A DNA stretch of 64,000 bases. Source: Lutibacter flavus. Its GTDB lineage: Bacteria; Bacteroidota; Bacteroidia; Flavobacteriales; Flavobacteriaceae. Under the pieces are notes generated by a model. The model was not told the DNA's origin and made no database searches. It saw only the letters and a list, made by a program, of their open reading frames with translations. Shown piece by piece: positions 16,406-26,093 of this stretch. Position 1 is the stretch's first letter, and the number at the start of each line of letters is the position of its first letter. A program made the position numbers and the translations under genes. The stretch is from NCBI RefSeq assembly GCF_900188355.1, contig NZ_FZNX01000001.1, positions 271,671 to 335,670 of the forward strand. Reading direction: 5' to 3'.

Positions 16406-17542
16406 ATGAGAAATATTTATTTAGATAACGCCGCAACAACACCAATTTTACCAGAAGTTATTGAAACAATTTCTGAAGCTATGGCTACTGTCTATGGGAA
16501 TCCGTCATCTATTCATCAGGTTGGTAGAAAGGCAAAGTCTTTAGTTGAAACCGCTAGAAAAAAAATCGCAAAACATTTTAATGCAGGGTCTTCTGAAATT
16601 ATTTTTACAGCAGGAGGGAGTGAAGCAGATAATTTAATATTAAGAAATGCGGTACTAAATTTAGGTGTTAAAACTATTGTTTCATCAAAAATTGAGCATC
16701 ACGCTGTACTTCATACCATAGATAATTTGGTGAAAGAATTTGGTATTCAAGTAAAATTGGTTGATTTAGATGAAAATGGAGCCGTTGATTATAACCATTT
16801 AGAAGATTTGTTAACAGAAACTAATGAAAAGAAATTAGTTAGTTTAATGTACATTAATAATGAAATTGGAAATATACTGGATGTAAAAAAAGTATCAAAA
16901 TTATGTATTGAAAATGAAGCCTTATTGCATTCAGATGCTGTTCAGGCAGTTGGACATTTTAGTTTTGATGTGAAAGAAACTCCAATTGACTTTTTTGTTG
17001 CAAGTGCACATAAATTTCACGGACCAAAAGGTGTAGGCTTTGCTTATATTAAAAAAGGATTTGGGATTTTGCCTATTTTACATGGCGGAGAACAAGAGCG
17101 TGGAGCAAGAGCTGGTACTGAAAATATTCATAGTATTTTAGGTATGGAAGAAGCTTTAGAAATTGCATATTCTAATTTACCTGAAGAAACAGCTTATATT
17201 CAAAACCTTAAAAGTTATTTTATTAAAGAATTAAAAAATAATTTTGAAGGAATAATTTTTAATGGGTTTTCTGAAAGTGAAATCAATAGCACTTATATTA
17301 TATTAAATGTTCGGTTTCCAAAAGAATATCCAATGCTACTTTTTAACTTAGATTTAAAAGGGATTTCAGTTTCTGGTGGAAGTGCCTGCCAAAGTGGAAG
17401 TAATAAAGGATCTCACGTTCTAAATACAATTTTACCGGAAAATGAGCAGCTTAAAACTTCTGTTAGATTTTCATTCAGTAAATTTAATACCATTAAGGAA
17501 TTAGATTATGTAATTGCTACGTTGAAAGAATTAATTAAATAA
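16406..17542 (+). CDS. Cysteine desulfurase (IscS/NifS family, PLP-dependent)
   Basis: The enzyme removes sulfur from cysteine as a persulfide for Fe-S clusters or tRNA thiolation. The N-terminus IYLDNAATTP is diagnostic. The PLP lysine is in SAHKFHGPKGVG near residue 196. The active-site Cys lies in the flexible loop SGGSACQSGS near residue 322. At 378 residues it is full length. I chose the ATG at 16406 because the conserved region begins four residues later; an upstream TTG would add three residues. No iscU or suf genes are adjacent. Confidence 0.94.
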   Translation: MRNIYLDNAATTPILPEVIETISEAMATVYGNPSSIHQVGRKAKSLVETARKKIAKHFNAGSSEIIFTAGGSEADNLILRNAVLNLGVKTIVSSKIEHHAVLHTIDNLVKEFGIQVKLVDLDENGAVDYNHLEDLLTETNEKKLVSLMYINNEIGNILDVKKVSKLCIENEALLHSDAVQAVGHFSFDVKETPIDFFVASAHKFHGPKGVGFAYIKKGFGILPILHGGEQERGARAGTENIHSILGMEEALEIAYSNLPEETAYIQNLKSYFIKELKNNFEGIIFNGFSESEINSTYIILNVRFPKEYPMLLFNLDLKGISVSGGSACQSGSNKGSHVLNTILPENEQLKTSVRFSFSKFNTIKELDYVIATLKELIK

Positions 17543-17567
17543 TAAATTAAATAGATTATAATTAAAA

Positions 17568-17975
17568 ATGAATAAAATTCTTCAAAATACACACCTATTA
17601 ACTTCTAAAAAGTTAGTTGGAGATGTTGTTTCGATTAAAAATGACGCTGCAACAGTGTCTCTTAAAATTACTAAAGAAATGGTTGTAGATCAATACAATC
17701 TTGCACATGGAAGTTTTGTTTTTGGCTTGGCAGATTATGCTGCTATGGTTGCTATAAACGAGCCAACTGTTGTTTTAGGAAAAGCAGAAGTAAAATATTT
17801 AAAACCTGTTGTTCTAGATGATGTATTAACTGCTGAGGCAACAATTACAAATAAGACAAATGGAAAAAAAATAGAGGTTACAGTTATTGTATCTAATAGT
17901 GAAAACAATGTTGTTTTTGAGGGTAATTTTATATGTTTTGTGTTAGAAAAACATATTTTGGAGACTTCTAAATAA
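17568..17975 (+). CDS. PaaI-like hotdog-fold thioesterase
   Basis: This 135-residue protein has the single hotdog domain expected for the family. LAHGSFVFGLADYAAMVAI near residues 44-62 corresponds to the long hotdog helix and its HGG-like lead-in. The later VKYLKPVVLDDVLTAEATI strand fits acyl-CoA thioesterases. The substrate is unknown. It follows the cysteine desulfurase by 25 bases and ends eight bases inside the 3' end of the convergent murB gene. Confidence 0.83.
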   Translation: MNKILQNTHLLTSKKLVGDVVSIKNDAATVSLKITKEMVVDQYNLAHGSFVFGLADYAAMVAINEPTVVLGKAEVKYLKPVVLDDVLTAEATITNKTNGKKIEVTVIVSNSENNVVFEGNFICFVLEKHILETSK

Positions 17976-18969
17976 TATTTACTTCAATTTCAAGAGGAAT
18001 ACCAAAAGTTTCTTTAACAGTTTGTTGAATATTTTGAGCTAACTCATAAATTTCCTTTCCGGTTGCATTGTTATAGTTTACTAAAACCAATGCCTGATTT
18101 TTGTGTACACCAGCATCACCAAAGCGTTTACCTTTAAAACCGCATTGTTCAATTAACCAACCGGCAGGAATTTTAATCTTATTGTTAGAAATTTTATAAA
18201 AGGGAATGTCCGGGTATTTTTCCTGAAGCTTATTAAAAGACTTTAAATTTATTATTGGGTTTTTAAAAAAACTGCCACTATTTCCAATCTCTTTAGGATC
18301 AGGAAGTTTACTTTCTCTAATTGAAATTACAGCATTGGAAATATCTTTTATTGTAGGATTTTTAATAGATGATAAAAATGCTGTTATAGCGCCGTATGAA
18401 GTATTTGTATTGTGATTTTCTTTTGTTAGTTTAAAAGTAACATTTACAATAATAAATTTTCCTTTAAGCTCATTTTTAAAAACTGAATTACGATATCCAA
18501 AATTACAGTCCTCTTTTTTAAAAGTTTTAATTTTTCCAGTTTCAATTTCTAATGCTTCTAATTGATAAAATGTATCTTTAATTTCAACACCATAAGCACC
18601 AATATTTTGAATAGGTGAGGTGCCAACATTTCCAGGAATTAAAGATAGATTTTCTAGTCCGCCATAATTTAGAGAAATACACCAAAGCACAAATTCGTGC
18701 CAATCTTCTCCTGCTTCGGCAGTAACAAAAACACTATTTTCAATAGTATCGTTAACAATAATTCCTTTTAAATTAAGATGAACTACTAATTTATTAATAT
18801 TAGAAGTTAATAGCATATTGCTACCACCACCTAATAAAAAAATATCTTTTTCTTTAGAAATTATTTCTTTTAATTCTTGAATAGAATTTACCTCTATAAA
18901 TCGTTTTGCAAGTACATCAATACCAAATGTATTGTAACTTTTTAAAGATATGTTTTGTTGAATGTTCAA
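17968..18969 (-). CDS. murB: UDP-N-acetylenolpyruvoylglucosamine reductase
   Basis: This FAD enzyme reduces UDP-GlcNAc-enolpyruvate to UDP-MurNAc in peptidoglycan synthesis. Motifs: N-terminal LKSYNTFGID, FAD loops LGGGSNMLL and IPGNVGTSPIQNIGAYG, catalytic Ser in GNSGSFFKNP, and C-terminal catalytic Glu in PLEIEV. The start is TTG, directly after the aminotransferase stop (TAA then TTG). There is no nearby in-frame ATG and the conserved N-terminus needs this start. The 333-residue length is typical for the E. coli-like type. Confidence 0.96.
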   Translation of the reverse strand: MNIQQNISLKSYNTFGIDVLAKRFIEVNSIQELKEIISKEKDIFLLGGGSNMLLTSNINKLVVHLNLKGIIVNDTIENSVFVTAEAGEDWHEFVLWCISLNYGGLENLSLIPGNVGTSPIQNIGAYGVEIKDTFYQLEALEIETGKIKTFKKEDCNFGYRNSVFKNELKGKFIIVNVTFKLTKENHNTNTSYGAITAFLSSIKNPTIKDISNAVISIRESKLPDPKEIGNSGSFFKNPIINLKSFNKLQEKYPDIPFYKISNNKIKIPAGWLIEQCGFKGKRFGDAGVHKNQALVLVNYNNATGKEIYELAQNIQQTVKETFGIPLEIEVNII

Positions 18970-20163
18970 TTAATTTTGATTGTATTTTTTAAGTGCTTCA
19001 GCTAATATATTAACTGATTTTATTAAATCTTCTTTCTTTAAAACATAAGCAATTCTAACCTGATTTATTCCAAAACCTTGAGTAGAATAAAAACCTGCCG
19101 CAGGAGCAACCATTATAGTTTGATTGTTTAAATTATATTCTTCCAACAACCATTGCGCAAACTTATCGGCGTCATCTACTGGAAGTTCCACAACACAATA
19201 AAATGCCCCTTTTGGGGTCGCAACTTTAACGCCTTCGACTTTATTCAATTGAGATATTAAAGTATCTCGTCTATCTTTATATTCAACAATTACTTCATCA
19301 AAATAAGATTTCGGAGTTTCTAATGCGGCCTCGCTTGCAATTTGTGCAAATGTTGGCGGACTTAAACGTGCCTGAGCAAATTTTAAAGCTGTTGCAATAA
19401 CATCTTTATTCTTTGATACTAAACAACCAATACGGGCGCCACACATACTGTAACGTTTAGAAACGGAATCAATTATAATTGCGTGATTTTCTAAGCCAAA
19501 ATCATTTAATACAGATTGATGTTGAGCATTGTCATAAACAAATTCTCTATAAACTTCATCTGCAATTAGAAAAATATCATGTTTTTTTACAATTTTAGCT
19601 AATTTTTGAATTTCTTCTTTTGAATACAAATAACCTGTTGGATTTCCAGGATTGCAAATTAAAATAGCCTTTGTTTTAGGAGTAATTAATTTTTCAAATT
19701 CCTCAATAGGAGGCAATGCAAAATTATCTTCAATTTTTGAAATTACTGGCACAACGGTTATGCTGGATGCTGTTGAAAACCCATTATAATTTGCATAAAA
19801 AGGTTCAGGAATTATAATCTCATCTCCAGGATCAGTTATGCTACCCATTGCAAATAAAAGGGCTTCAGAACCACCGGTTGTTACTATAATTTCATTTGCA
19901 GTAACATTAATATTATTTTTTGCATAATAATTTGCAATTTTTTGTCGGTATTCTTCAGATCCTTCAGATCTACTATATGAAAGTACTTCTACAGTATTAT
20001 TTTTAATGGCTTCAAGGGCGCAATCAGGTGTTTTAATATCTGGTTGCCCAATATTTAAATGGAAAACTTTAATTCCTCTTTTTTTTGCGTTTTCTGCAAA
20101 TGGAACCAACTTTCTAATTGGAGATTCCGGCATCTTTTTTCCTTTAAATGATATAGAAGGCAT
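18970..20163 (-). CDS. PLP-dependent class I/II aminotransferase
   Basis: This 397-residue fold-type I aminotransferase resembles the aspartate or aromatic aminotransferases of Bacteroidetes. Motifs: HLNIGQPDIKTP near residue 36, ICNPGNPTGYLY near 170, ADEVYREF near 200, and the Schiff-base lysine in SVSKRYSMCGARIG near 236. The ATG at 20163 was chosen over a TTG 60 bases upstream, since MPSISFKGKKMPESPIRK is the conserved beginning. It is followed directly by murB. The amino-acid specificity is not resolved. Confidence 0.92.
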   Translation of the reverse strand: MPSISFKGKKMPESPIRKLVPFAENAKKRGIKVFHLNIGQPDIKTPDCALEAIKNNTVEVLSYSRSEGSEEYRQKIANYYAKNNINVTANEIIVTTGGSEALLFAMGSITDPGDEIIIPEPFYANYNGFSTASSITVVPVISKIEDNFALPPIEEFEKLITPKTKAILICNPGNPTGYLYSKEEIQKLAKIVKKHDIFLIADEVYREFVYDNAQHQSVLNDFGLENHAIIIDSVSKRYSMCGARIGCLVSKNKDVIATALKFAQARLSPPTFAQIASEAALETPKSYFDEVIVEYKDRRDTLISQLNKVEGVKVATPKGAFYCVVELPVDDADKFAQWLLEEYNLNNQTIMVAPAAGFYSTQGFGINQVRIAYVLKKEDLIKSVNILAEALKKYNQN

Positions 20164-20316
20164 CTTTTTTGATTTAATAAAAATTATAGAACAAAATTGC
20201 GAAATTATTTTTGAAATAGGCAATTTTTTATCGAAATTGTTAAAGGTTAAAGTTTTGCCAAAAGTTATGTATTATATTAACCATTTTGTAGTTTAACAAA
20301 ACATATATAAAACGCA

Positions 20317-21669
20317 TTGAAAAACAATTTTATACATATTTTTTTTTCTATTTTATTTTTGTTTAGTATAAATGATGGGTTTACTCAAAGTAATTTTAAA
20401 TTTAGAAACAAAGTAAAAAAACAAACAGTTTCCTTTAAACTTTTAAGTAATTTAATCGTTTTTCCAATTGAAGTAAATGGCAAAAAATTAAATTTTATAC
20501 TGGATTCTGGTGTTGGAAGAACTATTTTATTCAATTTAAATGCTCATGATTCTATCCCTTTAAATAATGTTGAGAAGATTAAACTTCAAGGGCTTGGAGA
20601 TGAGGCACCTGTTGATGCAATACTTTCAAATGGAAACGTATTTAAGTTAAATAATATACAAAGTAATAGTGAGAAATTATATGTTATAGATAATGATAGT
20701 TTCGATTTATCTTCAAAATTAGGTTTAACTGTTAACGGAATTATTGGATATGAATTGTTAAAAGACTTTGAAGTTAAAATTAATTATGGTTCTAAAAAAA
20801 TAATATTTTATAGAGGAGGAGAATATAATTACGACAAATGTAAAAAATGTGAAACTTTTGAATTAGAGTTCAATAAGTTAAAACCATATATAAATATTGA
20901 AGCTAGGCTATTGGAAAATGAAGATAGAATTACTCCAATAAAATTATTAATAGATTCTGGAGGAAGTGATGCAATGTGGTTATTTACAGGTAGTCATCCT
21001 GATATTGTAGCTCCTAAAAAATACTTTGATGATTTTTTAGGTGAAGGATTGAGTGGTTCAATATATGGTAAAAGAGCTAAAATTAAGTCTCTAATATTAG
21101 GACAATTTGAAATAAAAAACCCAACAGTATCCTACCCAGACTCTCTCTCTGTTGCTTTTGCACTTAATTTTACTGAAAGAAATGGAAGCTTAGGGGCATC
21201 AATTTTAAAGAGATTTATAGTTGTTTTTGATTATAAAAACAGTAAAATCACTTTAAAAAAGGGAAGCCATTTTAGGGAGCCCTTTAGATATAATATGAGC
21301 GGAATTGAACTTGTGCACAATGGAAAGGTTTTAGTGCAAGAAAAAGAGAAGAATAGTACAAGTTTTAGTTTAGAAGAGGAGTCAAATTCATTTTCAACTA
21401 ATAAAATTATATTAAATTATAATTATAAATACACGTTTAAACCTTCCTATAAAATTTTAAAATTAAGAATCGGGTCTCCCGCCTACAACGCAGGTTTAAA
21501 AGAAGGTGATATTGTAATAAAAATTAATGGAAAATATACTTTTGATATGGAATTAGATGAAATTGTAGGTAAATTTTATCAAAAAGAAAATAAAAGAATA
21601 AGCTTAGTGATTGAAAGGGATAATCAAAATTATGATTTTCATTTTAATTTGAAAGATATGTTGAAATAA
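20317..21669 (+). CDS. Exported retropepsin-like aspartyl protease with C-terminal PDZ domain
   Basis: The 450-residue protein has a signal peptide (hydrophobic residues 5-18, ending FTQS). Two aspartyl motifs follow, FILDSGVGRT (Asp 63) and LLIDSGGSD (Asp 213), consistent with an internally duplicated retropepsin fold. A PDZ-like domain occupies about residues 375-449 (SPAYNAGLKEGDIVIKINGK). The start is TTG: there is no in-frame ATG before residue 200 and the signal peptide begins right after it. An intrinsic terminator follows. Substrates are unknown. Confidence 0.87.
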   Translation: MKNNFIHIFFSILFLFSINDGFTQSNFKFRNKVKKQTVSFKLLSNLIVFPIEVNGKKLNFILDSGVGRTILFNLNAHDSIPLNNVEKIKLQGLGDEAPVDAILSNGNVFKLNNIQSNSEKLYVIDNDSFDLSSKLGLTVNGIIGYELLKDFEVKINYGSKKIIFYRGGEYNYDKCKKCETFELEFNKLKPYINIEARLLENEDRITPIKLLIDSGGSDAMWLFTGSHPDIVAPKKYFDDFLGEGLSGSIYGKRAKIKSLILGQFEIKNPTVSYPDSLSVAFALNFTERNGSLGASILKRFIVVFDYKNSKITLKKGSHFREPFRYNMSGIELVHNGKVLVQEKEKNSTSFSLEEESNSFSTNKIILNYNYKYTFKPSYKILKLRIGSPAYNAGLKEGDIVIKINGKYTFDMELDEIVGKFYQKENKRISLVIERDNQNYDFHFNLKDMLK

Positions 21670-21670
21670 A

Positions 21671-21700
21671 AAAAGGGATTCAATTTGAATCCCTTTTTTT
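21671..21700. terminator. Bidirectional intrinsic terminator after the aspartyl protease gene
   Basis: Stem GGGATTCA / TGAATCCC with a three-base loop, flanked by A and T runs, between two convergent genes. Confidence 0.85.
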
Positions 21701-21718
21701 ATATTGTTAAAAAGTGTT

Positions 21719-22162
21719 TTATTTTGAAGAAACTGCTGATTTTTCCTTAACTACAGGAGATTCAGGTTTTAAAACAATACCTTTAATTCTCAATTTTTTA
21801 TTAGGTTCAGATGCATTAGAGAAAATGGTAATCATTTTGTTGAATCCACCTTGTCTGTTAGTTGCATATTTAACTTCTATTTCACCGGTTGCACCAGGCA
21901 TAATAGGGTCTTCAGGTTTTTTTGGAACTGTACACCCACAACTAGATTGAATTCTAGTTATAACTAAAGGTGATTTACCAATATTTTTAAATTTAAAAAT
22001 GCGAACACCGTCTGCGTTTAATTCTATTTTCCCGTAATCAATAACTTCGTTTTCAAATTCAAATACCGGGGCATTTGGATCAACAACAGTTTCGGTTTTC
22101 TCTTGAGCATTTATTGATAATGTTATAAAACCAATAAATAATAAAGTAATAATTTTTTTCAT
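21719..22162 (-). CDS. DUF1573 domain exported protein
   Basis: The 147-residue protein has a signal peptide ending SINAQE and one DUF1573 domain. That domain holds FEFENEVIDYGKI, the FKFKNIGKSPLVIT strand, and SSCGCTVPKKPEDPI with the CGC motif. DUF1573 is an Ig-like/ASPM-type fold common in Bacteroidetes envelopes and of unknown function. The C-terminus is basic and Ser/Lys-rich. It is divergent from valS. Confidence 0.9.
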   Translation of the reverse strand: MKKIITLLFIGFITLSINAQEKTETVVDPNAPVFEFENEVIDYGKIELNADGVRIFKFKNIGKSPLVITRIQSSCGCTVPKKPEDPIMPGATGEIEVKYATNRQGGFNKMITIFSNASEPNKKLRIKGIVLKPESPVVKEKSAVSSK

Positions 22163-22238
22163 TTTGTTTAATTTAATAATGTAAAGTTAATTAATTTTTT
22201 AAGCTTTCAAAATATTTTATGATTAAGCCTTATAATTG

Positions 22239-22246
22239 TACATTTG
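22239..22246 (+). promoter_or_regulatory. -7 promoter box (TACATTTG) of valS
   Basis: Exact TAnnTTTG followed by C, 30 bases before the valS ATG; predicted leader about 27 bases. Confidence 0.5.
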
Positions 22247-22276
22247 CGAATTATTTATTACAAAGATTAGACCAAA

Positions 22277-24907
22277 ATGAGTTTACCAACAAAATATAGT
22301 CCTCAAGATATAGAAAGTAAGTGGTATGATTACTGGATGAAAAATAATTATTTTCATTCAACGCCAAACGAAAAAGAGCCATATACAATTGTAATTCCAC
22401 CTCCAAATGTAACTGGAGTTTTACATATGGGGCATATGTTAAATAATACTATTCAGGATGTTTTAATACGAAGAGCTAGACTTAAAGGATTTAATGCTTG
22501 TTGGGTACCTGGAACAGACCACGCATCCATTGCAACGGAAGCTAAAGTAGTAGCAAAGTTAAAAGAACAAGGTATAAATAAATCTGATTTAACGCGTGAT
22601 GAATTTTTAAAACACGCTTGGGAATGGACTGATGAACATGGGGGGATAATCTTAGAGCAACTAAAAAAATTAGGAGCTTCTTGTGATTGGGAACGTACAA
22701 AGTTCACAATGGACCAAGATTTAAGTGAAGCCGTTACTAAAGTTTTTATTGATTTATATAAAAAAGGATTGATTTACCGTGGTTATAGAATGGTAAACTG
22801 GGATCCTTCAGCAAAAACTACTTTGTCTGATGAAGAAGTAATTTTTGAAGAAAAACAGGGAAATCTATATTATTTAAATTATAAAATAGAAGGAAGTGAC
22901 GAAGTGCTAACAATAGCAACTACACGTCCTGAAACCATTTTAGGAGATACAGCTATTTGTATCAATCCTAATGATGAGCGTTTTAAACATTTAAAAGGTA
23001 AAAAAGCGATTGTTCCTATAGTTGGCAGAGTAATTCCTATTATTGAAGATGAATATGTTGATGTTGAATTTGGTACAGGTTGCTTAAAAGTAACGCCTGC
23101 TCACGATCAAAACGATAAAGTTTTAGGTGAAAAACATAATTTAGAAGTTATAGATATTTTTAATGATGATGCTACTTTAAATTCTTTCGGATTGCATTAT
23201 GAAGGAAAGGACAGGTTTGTTGTTAGAAAGGAAATTACCAAAGAACTAGAAAGTTTAGGTTGTTTAGTTAAAATTGAGCAACATATGCATAAAGTTGGTA
23301 CTTCTGAAAGAACAAAAGAGGTAATTGAGCCTAAAATTTCAGCACAGTGGTTTCTTAAAATGGATACAATTGTTAAACCTGCTTTAAAAGCTGTTTTAGA
23401 GGATGAAGAAATTCATTTTTTTCCAAAACATTACAATAGTACCTATCGTCACTGGTTAGAAAATATTAGAGATTGGAACATTTCTCGTCAATTATGGTGG
23501 GGACATCAAATTCCAGCTTATTTTTATGGAGATGGAGTAGAGGATTTTGTAATAGCTGAAACTAAAGAAGAAGCTTTAGAATTGTCAAAACAAAAAACAA
23601 ACAATCAACAACTTACAATTGATGATGTTTCACAAGATCCAGATGCTTTGGATACTTGGTTTTCTTCTTGGTTATGGCCTATCTCTGTTTTTGATGGAAT
23701 TAGACATCCAGATAATAAAGAAATTGAATACTATTACCCAACCAACGATTTAGTAACAGCACCAGATATAATTTTCTTTTGGGTAGCTCGTATGATTTTT
23801 GCGGGATATGAATTTAGAAATGAAAAACCTTTTACAAATGTATATTTCACAGGAATTGTTCGTGACGGTAAAGGTAGAAAAATGTCGAAATCGTTAGGAA
23901 ATTCACCTGATCCAATAGAATTAATGGAGAAATACGGAGCTGATGGTGTTCGAGTAGGAATGTTATTGTGTTCGGCTGCAGGAAACGATTTGTTATTTGA
24001 TGAAGATTTATGTGCACAAGGACGTAATTTTTCAAATAAAATATGGAATGCTTTCAGATTGATAAAAGGGTGGGAAGTTTCTGAAACTATTGAGCAACCA
24101 AAATCGGCTAAAATTGCCATTGAATGGTATCAAGCGAAGTTTCAACAAACATTGGTTGATTTAGAAAAATCATTTGATCAATATAGAATTAGTGAAGCCT
24201 TAATGAGTATTTACAAGTTAATTTGGGACGACTTTTCTTCTTGGTTCTTGGAAATGGTAAAACCAGCTTATCAACAACCAATTGATGCAAAAACATTAAA
24301 AGCAGTAATTTCATTTTTAGAAGATAATTTAAAGGTTTTACATCCTTTTATGCCTTTCTTATCAGAAGAAATTTGGCAACATATTTCAGAAAGAACACCA
24401 GAAGAAGCACTAATAATTGCTGAATACCCAAAAATGGTTTCAGTAAATGATAATTTAATTAATCAGTTTAAAGTAGCTTCAGAAGTAATTTCGGGAATTA
24501 GAAATATTAGAAAAGAAAAAAACATTGCCTTCAAAAATGAAATTGAATTTTCTGTTTTAAATAACGATAATTTAAATACTGATTTTGATGCAGTTATTGA
24601 AAAATTAGGAAATACCACTACGATTAACTATGTTAGTGAAAAAGTAGATGGTGCATTAAGTTTTAGAGTAAAATCTAATGAGTATTTTATTCCAATGGGA
24701 GATGCAATTGATGTGGAAGCTGAAAAAGCAAAGTTAGAAGAGGAGTTAAAATACAATGAAGGTTTCTTAAAGTCTGTTCAAAAGAAGTTGAGTAATGAGC
24801 GTTTTGTAAACAATGCTCCGGAGCAAGTAATTAAAATGGAACGCCAAAAAGAAGCAGATGCTTTGGCGAAAATTGAAACGATAAAAGCTAGTTTAAATAG
24901 CTTGTAA
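22277..24907 (+). CDS. valS: Valine-tRNA ligase
   Basis: This class I aminoacyl-tRNA synthetase charges tRNA-Val and edits threonine. The HIGH motif appears as [14 protein letters not shown] (near residue 40), the KMSKS motif as [10 protein letters not shown] (near residue 533). The editing (CP1) domain lies between about 190 and 340 ([13 protein letters not shown]). A C-terminal coiled coil of Lys/Glu-rich sequence (about 810-876) contacts tRNA. The 876-residue length is typical. It is monocistronic with its own promoter and terminator. Confidence 0.97.
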   Translation: MSLPTKYSPQDIESKWYDYWMKNNYFHSTPNEKEPYTIVIPPPNVTGVLHMGHMLNNTIQDVLIRRARLKGFNACWVPGTDHASIATEAKVVAKLKEQGINKSDLTRDEFLKHAWEWTDEHGGIILEQLKKLGASCDWERTKFTMDQDLSEAVTKVFIDLYKKGLIYRGYRMVNWDPSAKTTLSDEEVIFEEKQGNLYYLNYKIEGSDEVLTIATTRPETILGDTAICINPNDERFKHLKGKKAIVPIVGRVIPIIEDEYVDVEFGTGCLKVTPAHDQNDKVLGEKHNLEVIDIFNDDATLNSFGLHYEGKDRFVVRKEITKELESLGCLVKIEQHMHKVGTSERTKEVIEPKISAQWFLKMDTIVKPALKAVLEDEEIHFFPKHYNSTYRHWLENIRDWNISRQLWWGHQIPAYFYGDGVEDFVIAETKEEALELSKQKTNNQQLTIDDVSQDPDALDTWFSSWLWPISVFDGIRHPDNKEIEYYYPTNDLVTAPDIIFFWVARMIFAGYEFRNEKPFTNVYFTGIVRDGKGRKMSKSLGNSPDPIELMEKYGADGVRVGMLLCSAAGNDLLFDEDLCAQGRNFSNKIWNAFRLIKGWEVSETIEQPKSAKIAIEWYQAKFQQTLVDLEKSFDQYRISEALMSIYKLIWDDFSSWFLEMVKPAYQQPIDAKTLKAVISFLEDNLKVLHPFMPFLSEEIWQHISERTPEEALIIAEYPKMVSVNDNLINQFKVASEVISGIRNIRKEKNIAFKNEIEFSVLNNDNLNTDFDAVIEKLGNTTTINYVSEKVDGALSFRVKSNEYFIPMGDAIDVEAEKAKLEEELKYNEGFLKSVQKKLSNERFVNNAPEQVIKMERQKEADALAKIETIKASLNSL

Positions 24908-24946
24908 AAAACGGTACACTAGCTATGGCTGGCGAATGTACTTTAG

Positions 24947-24979
24947 AAAAGGGATGCTTATTTATAAGCGTCCCTTTTT
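24947..24979 (+). terminator. Intrinsic terminator of valS
   Basis: Imperfect stem AAGGGA(T)GCTTA / TAAGC(G)TCCCTT with a four-base loop, followed by TTTTT. It is about 40 bases after the valS stop. Confidence 0.7.
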
Positions 24980-24991
24980 GCTTTTTATTGA

Positions 24992-25073
24992 TGTCATTTT
25001 GAGCTTGTCGAAAACTTTTAGTTTAAAGAATAATTATATGGTAGGTAAACACTAGGATAAGCTCAGTGTAACA
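24992..25073. repeat. REP-like imperfect inverted repeat (GTCATTTTGAGCTTGTCGAA type)
   Basis: The left arm, 24992-25010, reads TGTCATTTTGAGCTTGTCG. The right arm, 25055-25073, is TGTTACACTGAGCTTATCC when reverse-complemented. Thirteen of nineteen positions agree, and GAGCTT is shared. The word family TGTCATnnTGAGC..GTCGAA is often seen as dispersed intergenic palindromes in Bacteroidetes genomes, from general knowledge. It lies in the valS/aldo-keto reductase gap, and about 45 bases separate the arms. Confidence 0.6.
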
Positions 25074-25092
25074 GTATCATAATAACAATTCT

Positions 25093-26088
25093 TTATTTTA
25101 ATACGCTCTCAATTTTCATCAATTCTTCTTTTGAAAATTGAGTATTATCAATTGCTTTTAAACTATCTAAAATTTGCTCAGTTTTACTGGCTCCAATTAA
25201 TACCGAAGTAATTCTGTCATCTTTTAAAATCCAGGAAATTGCCATTTGAGCCAAACTTTGACCTCTTTCTTTTGCAATTTCATTCAACCCTTTAATTTTT
25301 ACAAGTTGTTTATTAATTTGATCTGTGTTCAAATATCGTCCATCTTTTACAGCTCTGGAATCTTCAGGGAAACCATTTAGGTATTTATCTGTAAGCATAC
25401 CTTGACTTAAAGGCGAAAATGCAATAGACCCAATTCCTTCTTTTTCAATAGTATCTAACAAACCATTTTCAACCCATCGTTCAAACATGTTGTATTTTGG
25501 TTGATGAATTAAGCAAGGTGTTCCTAAGTCTTTTAATATTTCCGAAGCTTTTTCAGTGTCTTCTGAACTATAATTTGAAATTCCAACATATAATGCTTTT
25601 CCCTGACGTACCATTAAATCTAACGCACCCATAGTTTCCTCTAAAGGTGTTTCCGGATCAGGTCTATGAGAATAAAATATATCTACATAATCCAACCCCA
25701 TTCTTTTTAAACTTTGGTCTAAACTAGCCATTAAATATTTTTTTGAGCCCCATTCTCCATAAGGTCCAGGCCACATATCATAACCAGCTTTTGATGAAAT
25801 TATTAATTCATCTCTATATTTTTTAAAATCTTTCTTTAATATTCTACCAAAAGTTGTTTCTGCAGATCCATAAGGAGGACCGTAATTATTTGCTAAATCA
25901 AAATGGGTAATACCGTTATCAAAAGCACATTTTAATAGGTTTCTTGCATTTTTAAAATCGTCATTTTTACCAAAATTGTGCCATAATCCTAATGATAATT
26001 CCGGTAATAATAATCCGCTTTTTCCAGTGCGTCTGTACTTCATTTTTTCATATCTAGTTTCGTTAGCTATGTATTTCTTCTTGCTCAT
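25093..26088 (-). CDS. Aldo/keto reductase, YghZ/Gpr-like (L-glyceraldehyde 3-phosphate reductase type)
   Basis: The 331-residue TIM-barrel oxidoreductase uses NADPH. The N-terminus (ETRYEKMKYRRTGKSGL) and SLGLWHNFG match the YghZ subgroup closely. Catalytic residues are visible: Asp/Tyr in FDLANNYGPPYGSAE, Lys in ISSKAGYDMW, and His in FYSHRPDPETPLEE. YghZ detoxifies L-glyceraldehyde 3-phosphate and methylglyoxal. The start is the ATG at 26088, which keeps the subgroup's N-terminal extension. The upstream FAD/Fe-S gene ends five bases before it, so the two are probably cotranscribed. Confidence 0.92.
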   Translation of the reverse strand: MSKKKYIANETRYEKMKYRRTGKSGLLLPELSLGLWHNFGKNDDFKNARNLLKCAFDNGITHFDLANNYGPPYGSAETTFGRILKKDFKKYRDELIISSKAGYDMWPGPYGEWGSKKYLMASLDQSLKRMGLDYVDIFYSHRPDPETPLEETMGALDLMVRQGKALYVGISNYSSEDTEKASEILKDLGTPCLIHQPKYNMFERWVENGLLDTIEKEGIGSIAFSPLSQGMLTDKYLNGFPEDSRAVKDGRYLNTDQINKQLVKIKGLNEIAKERGQSLAQMAISWILKDDRITSVLIGASKTEQILDSLKAIDNTQFSKEELMKIESVLK

Positions 26089-26093
26089 ATGTA

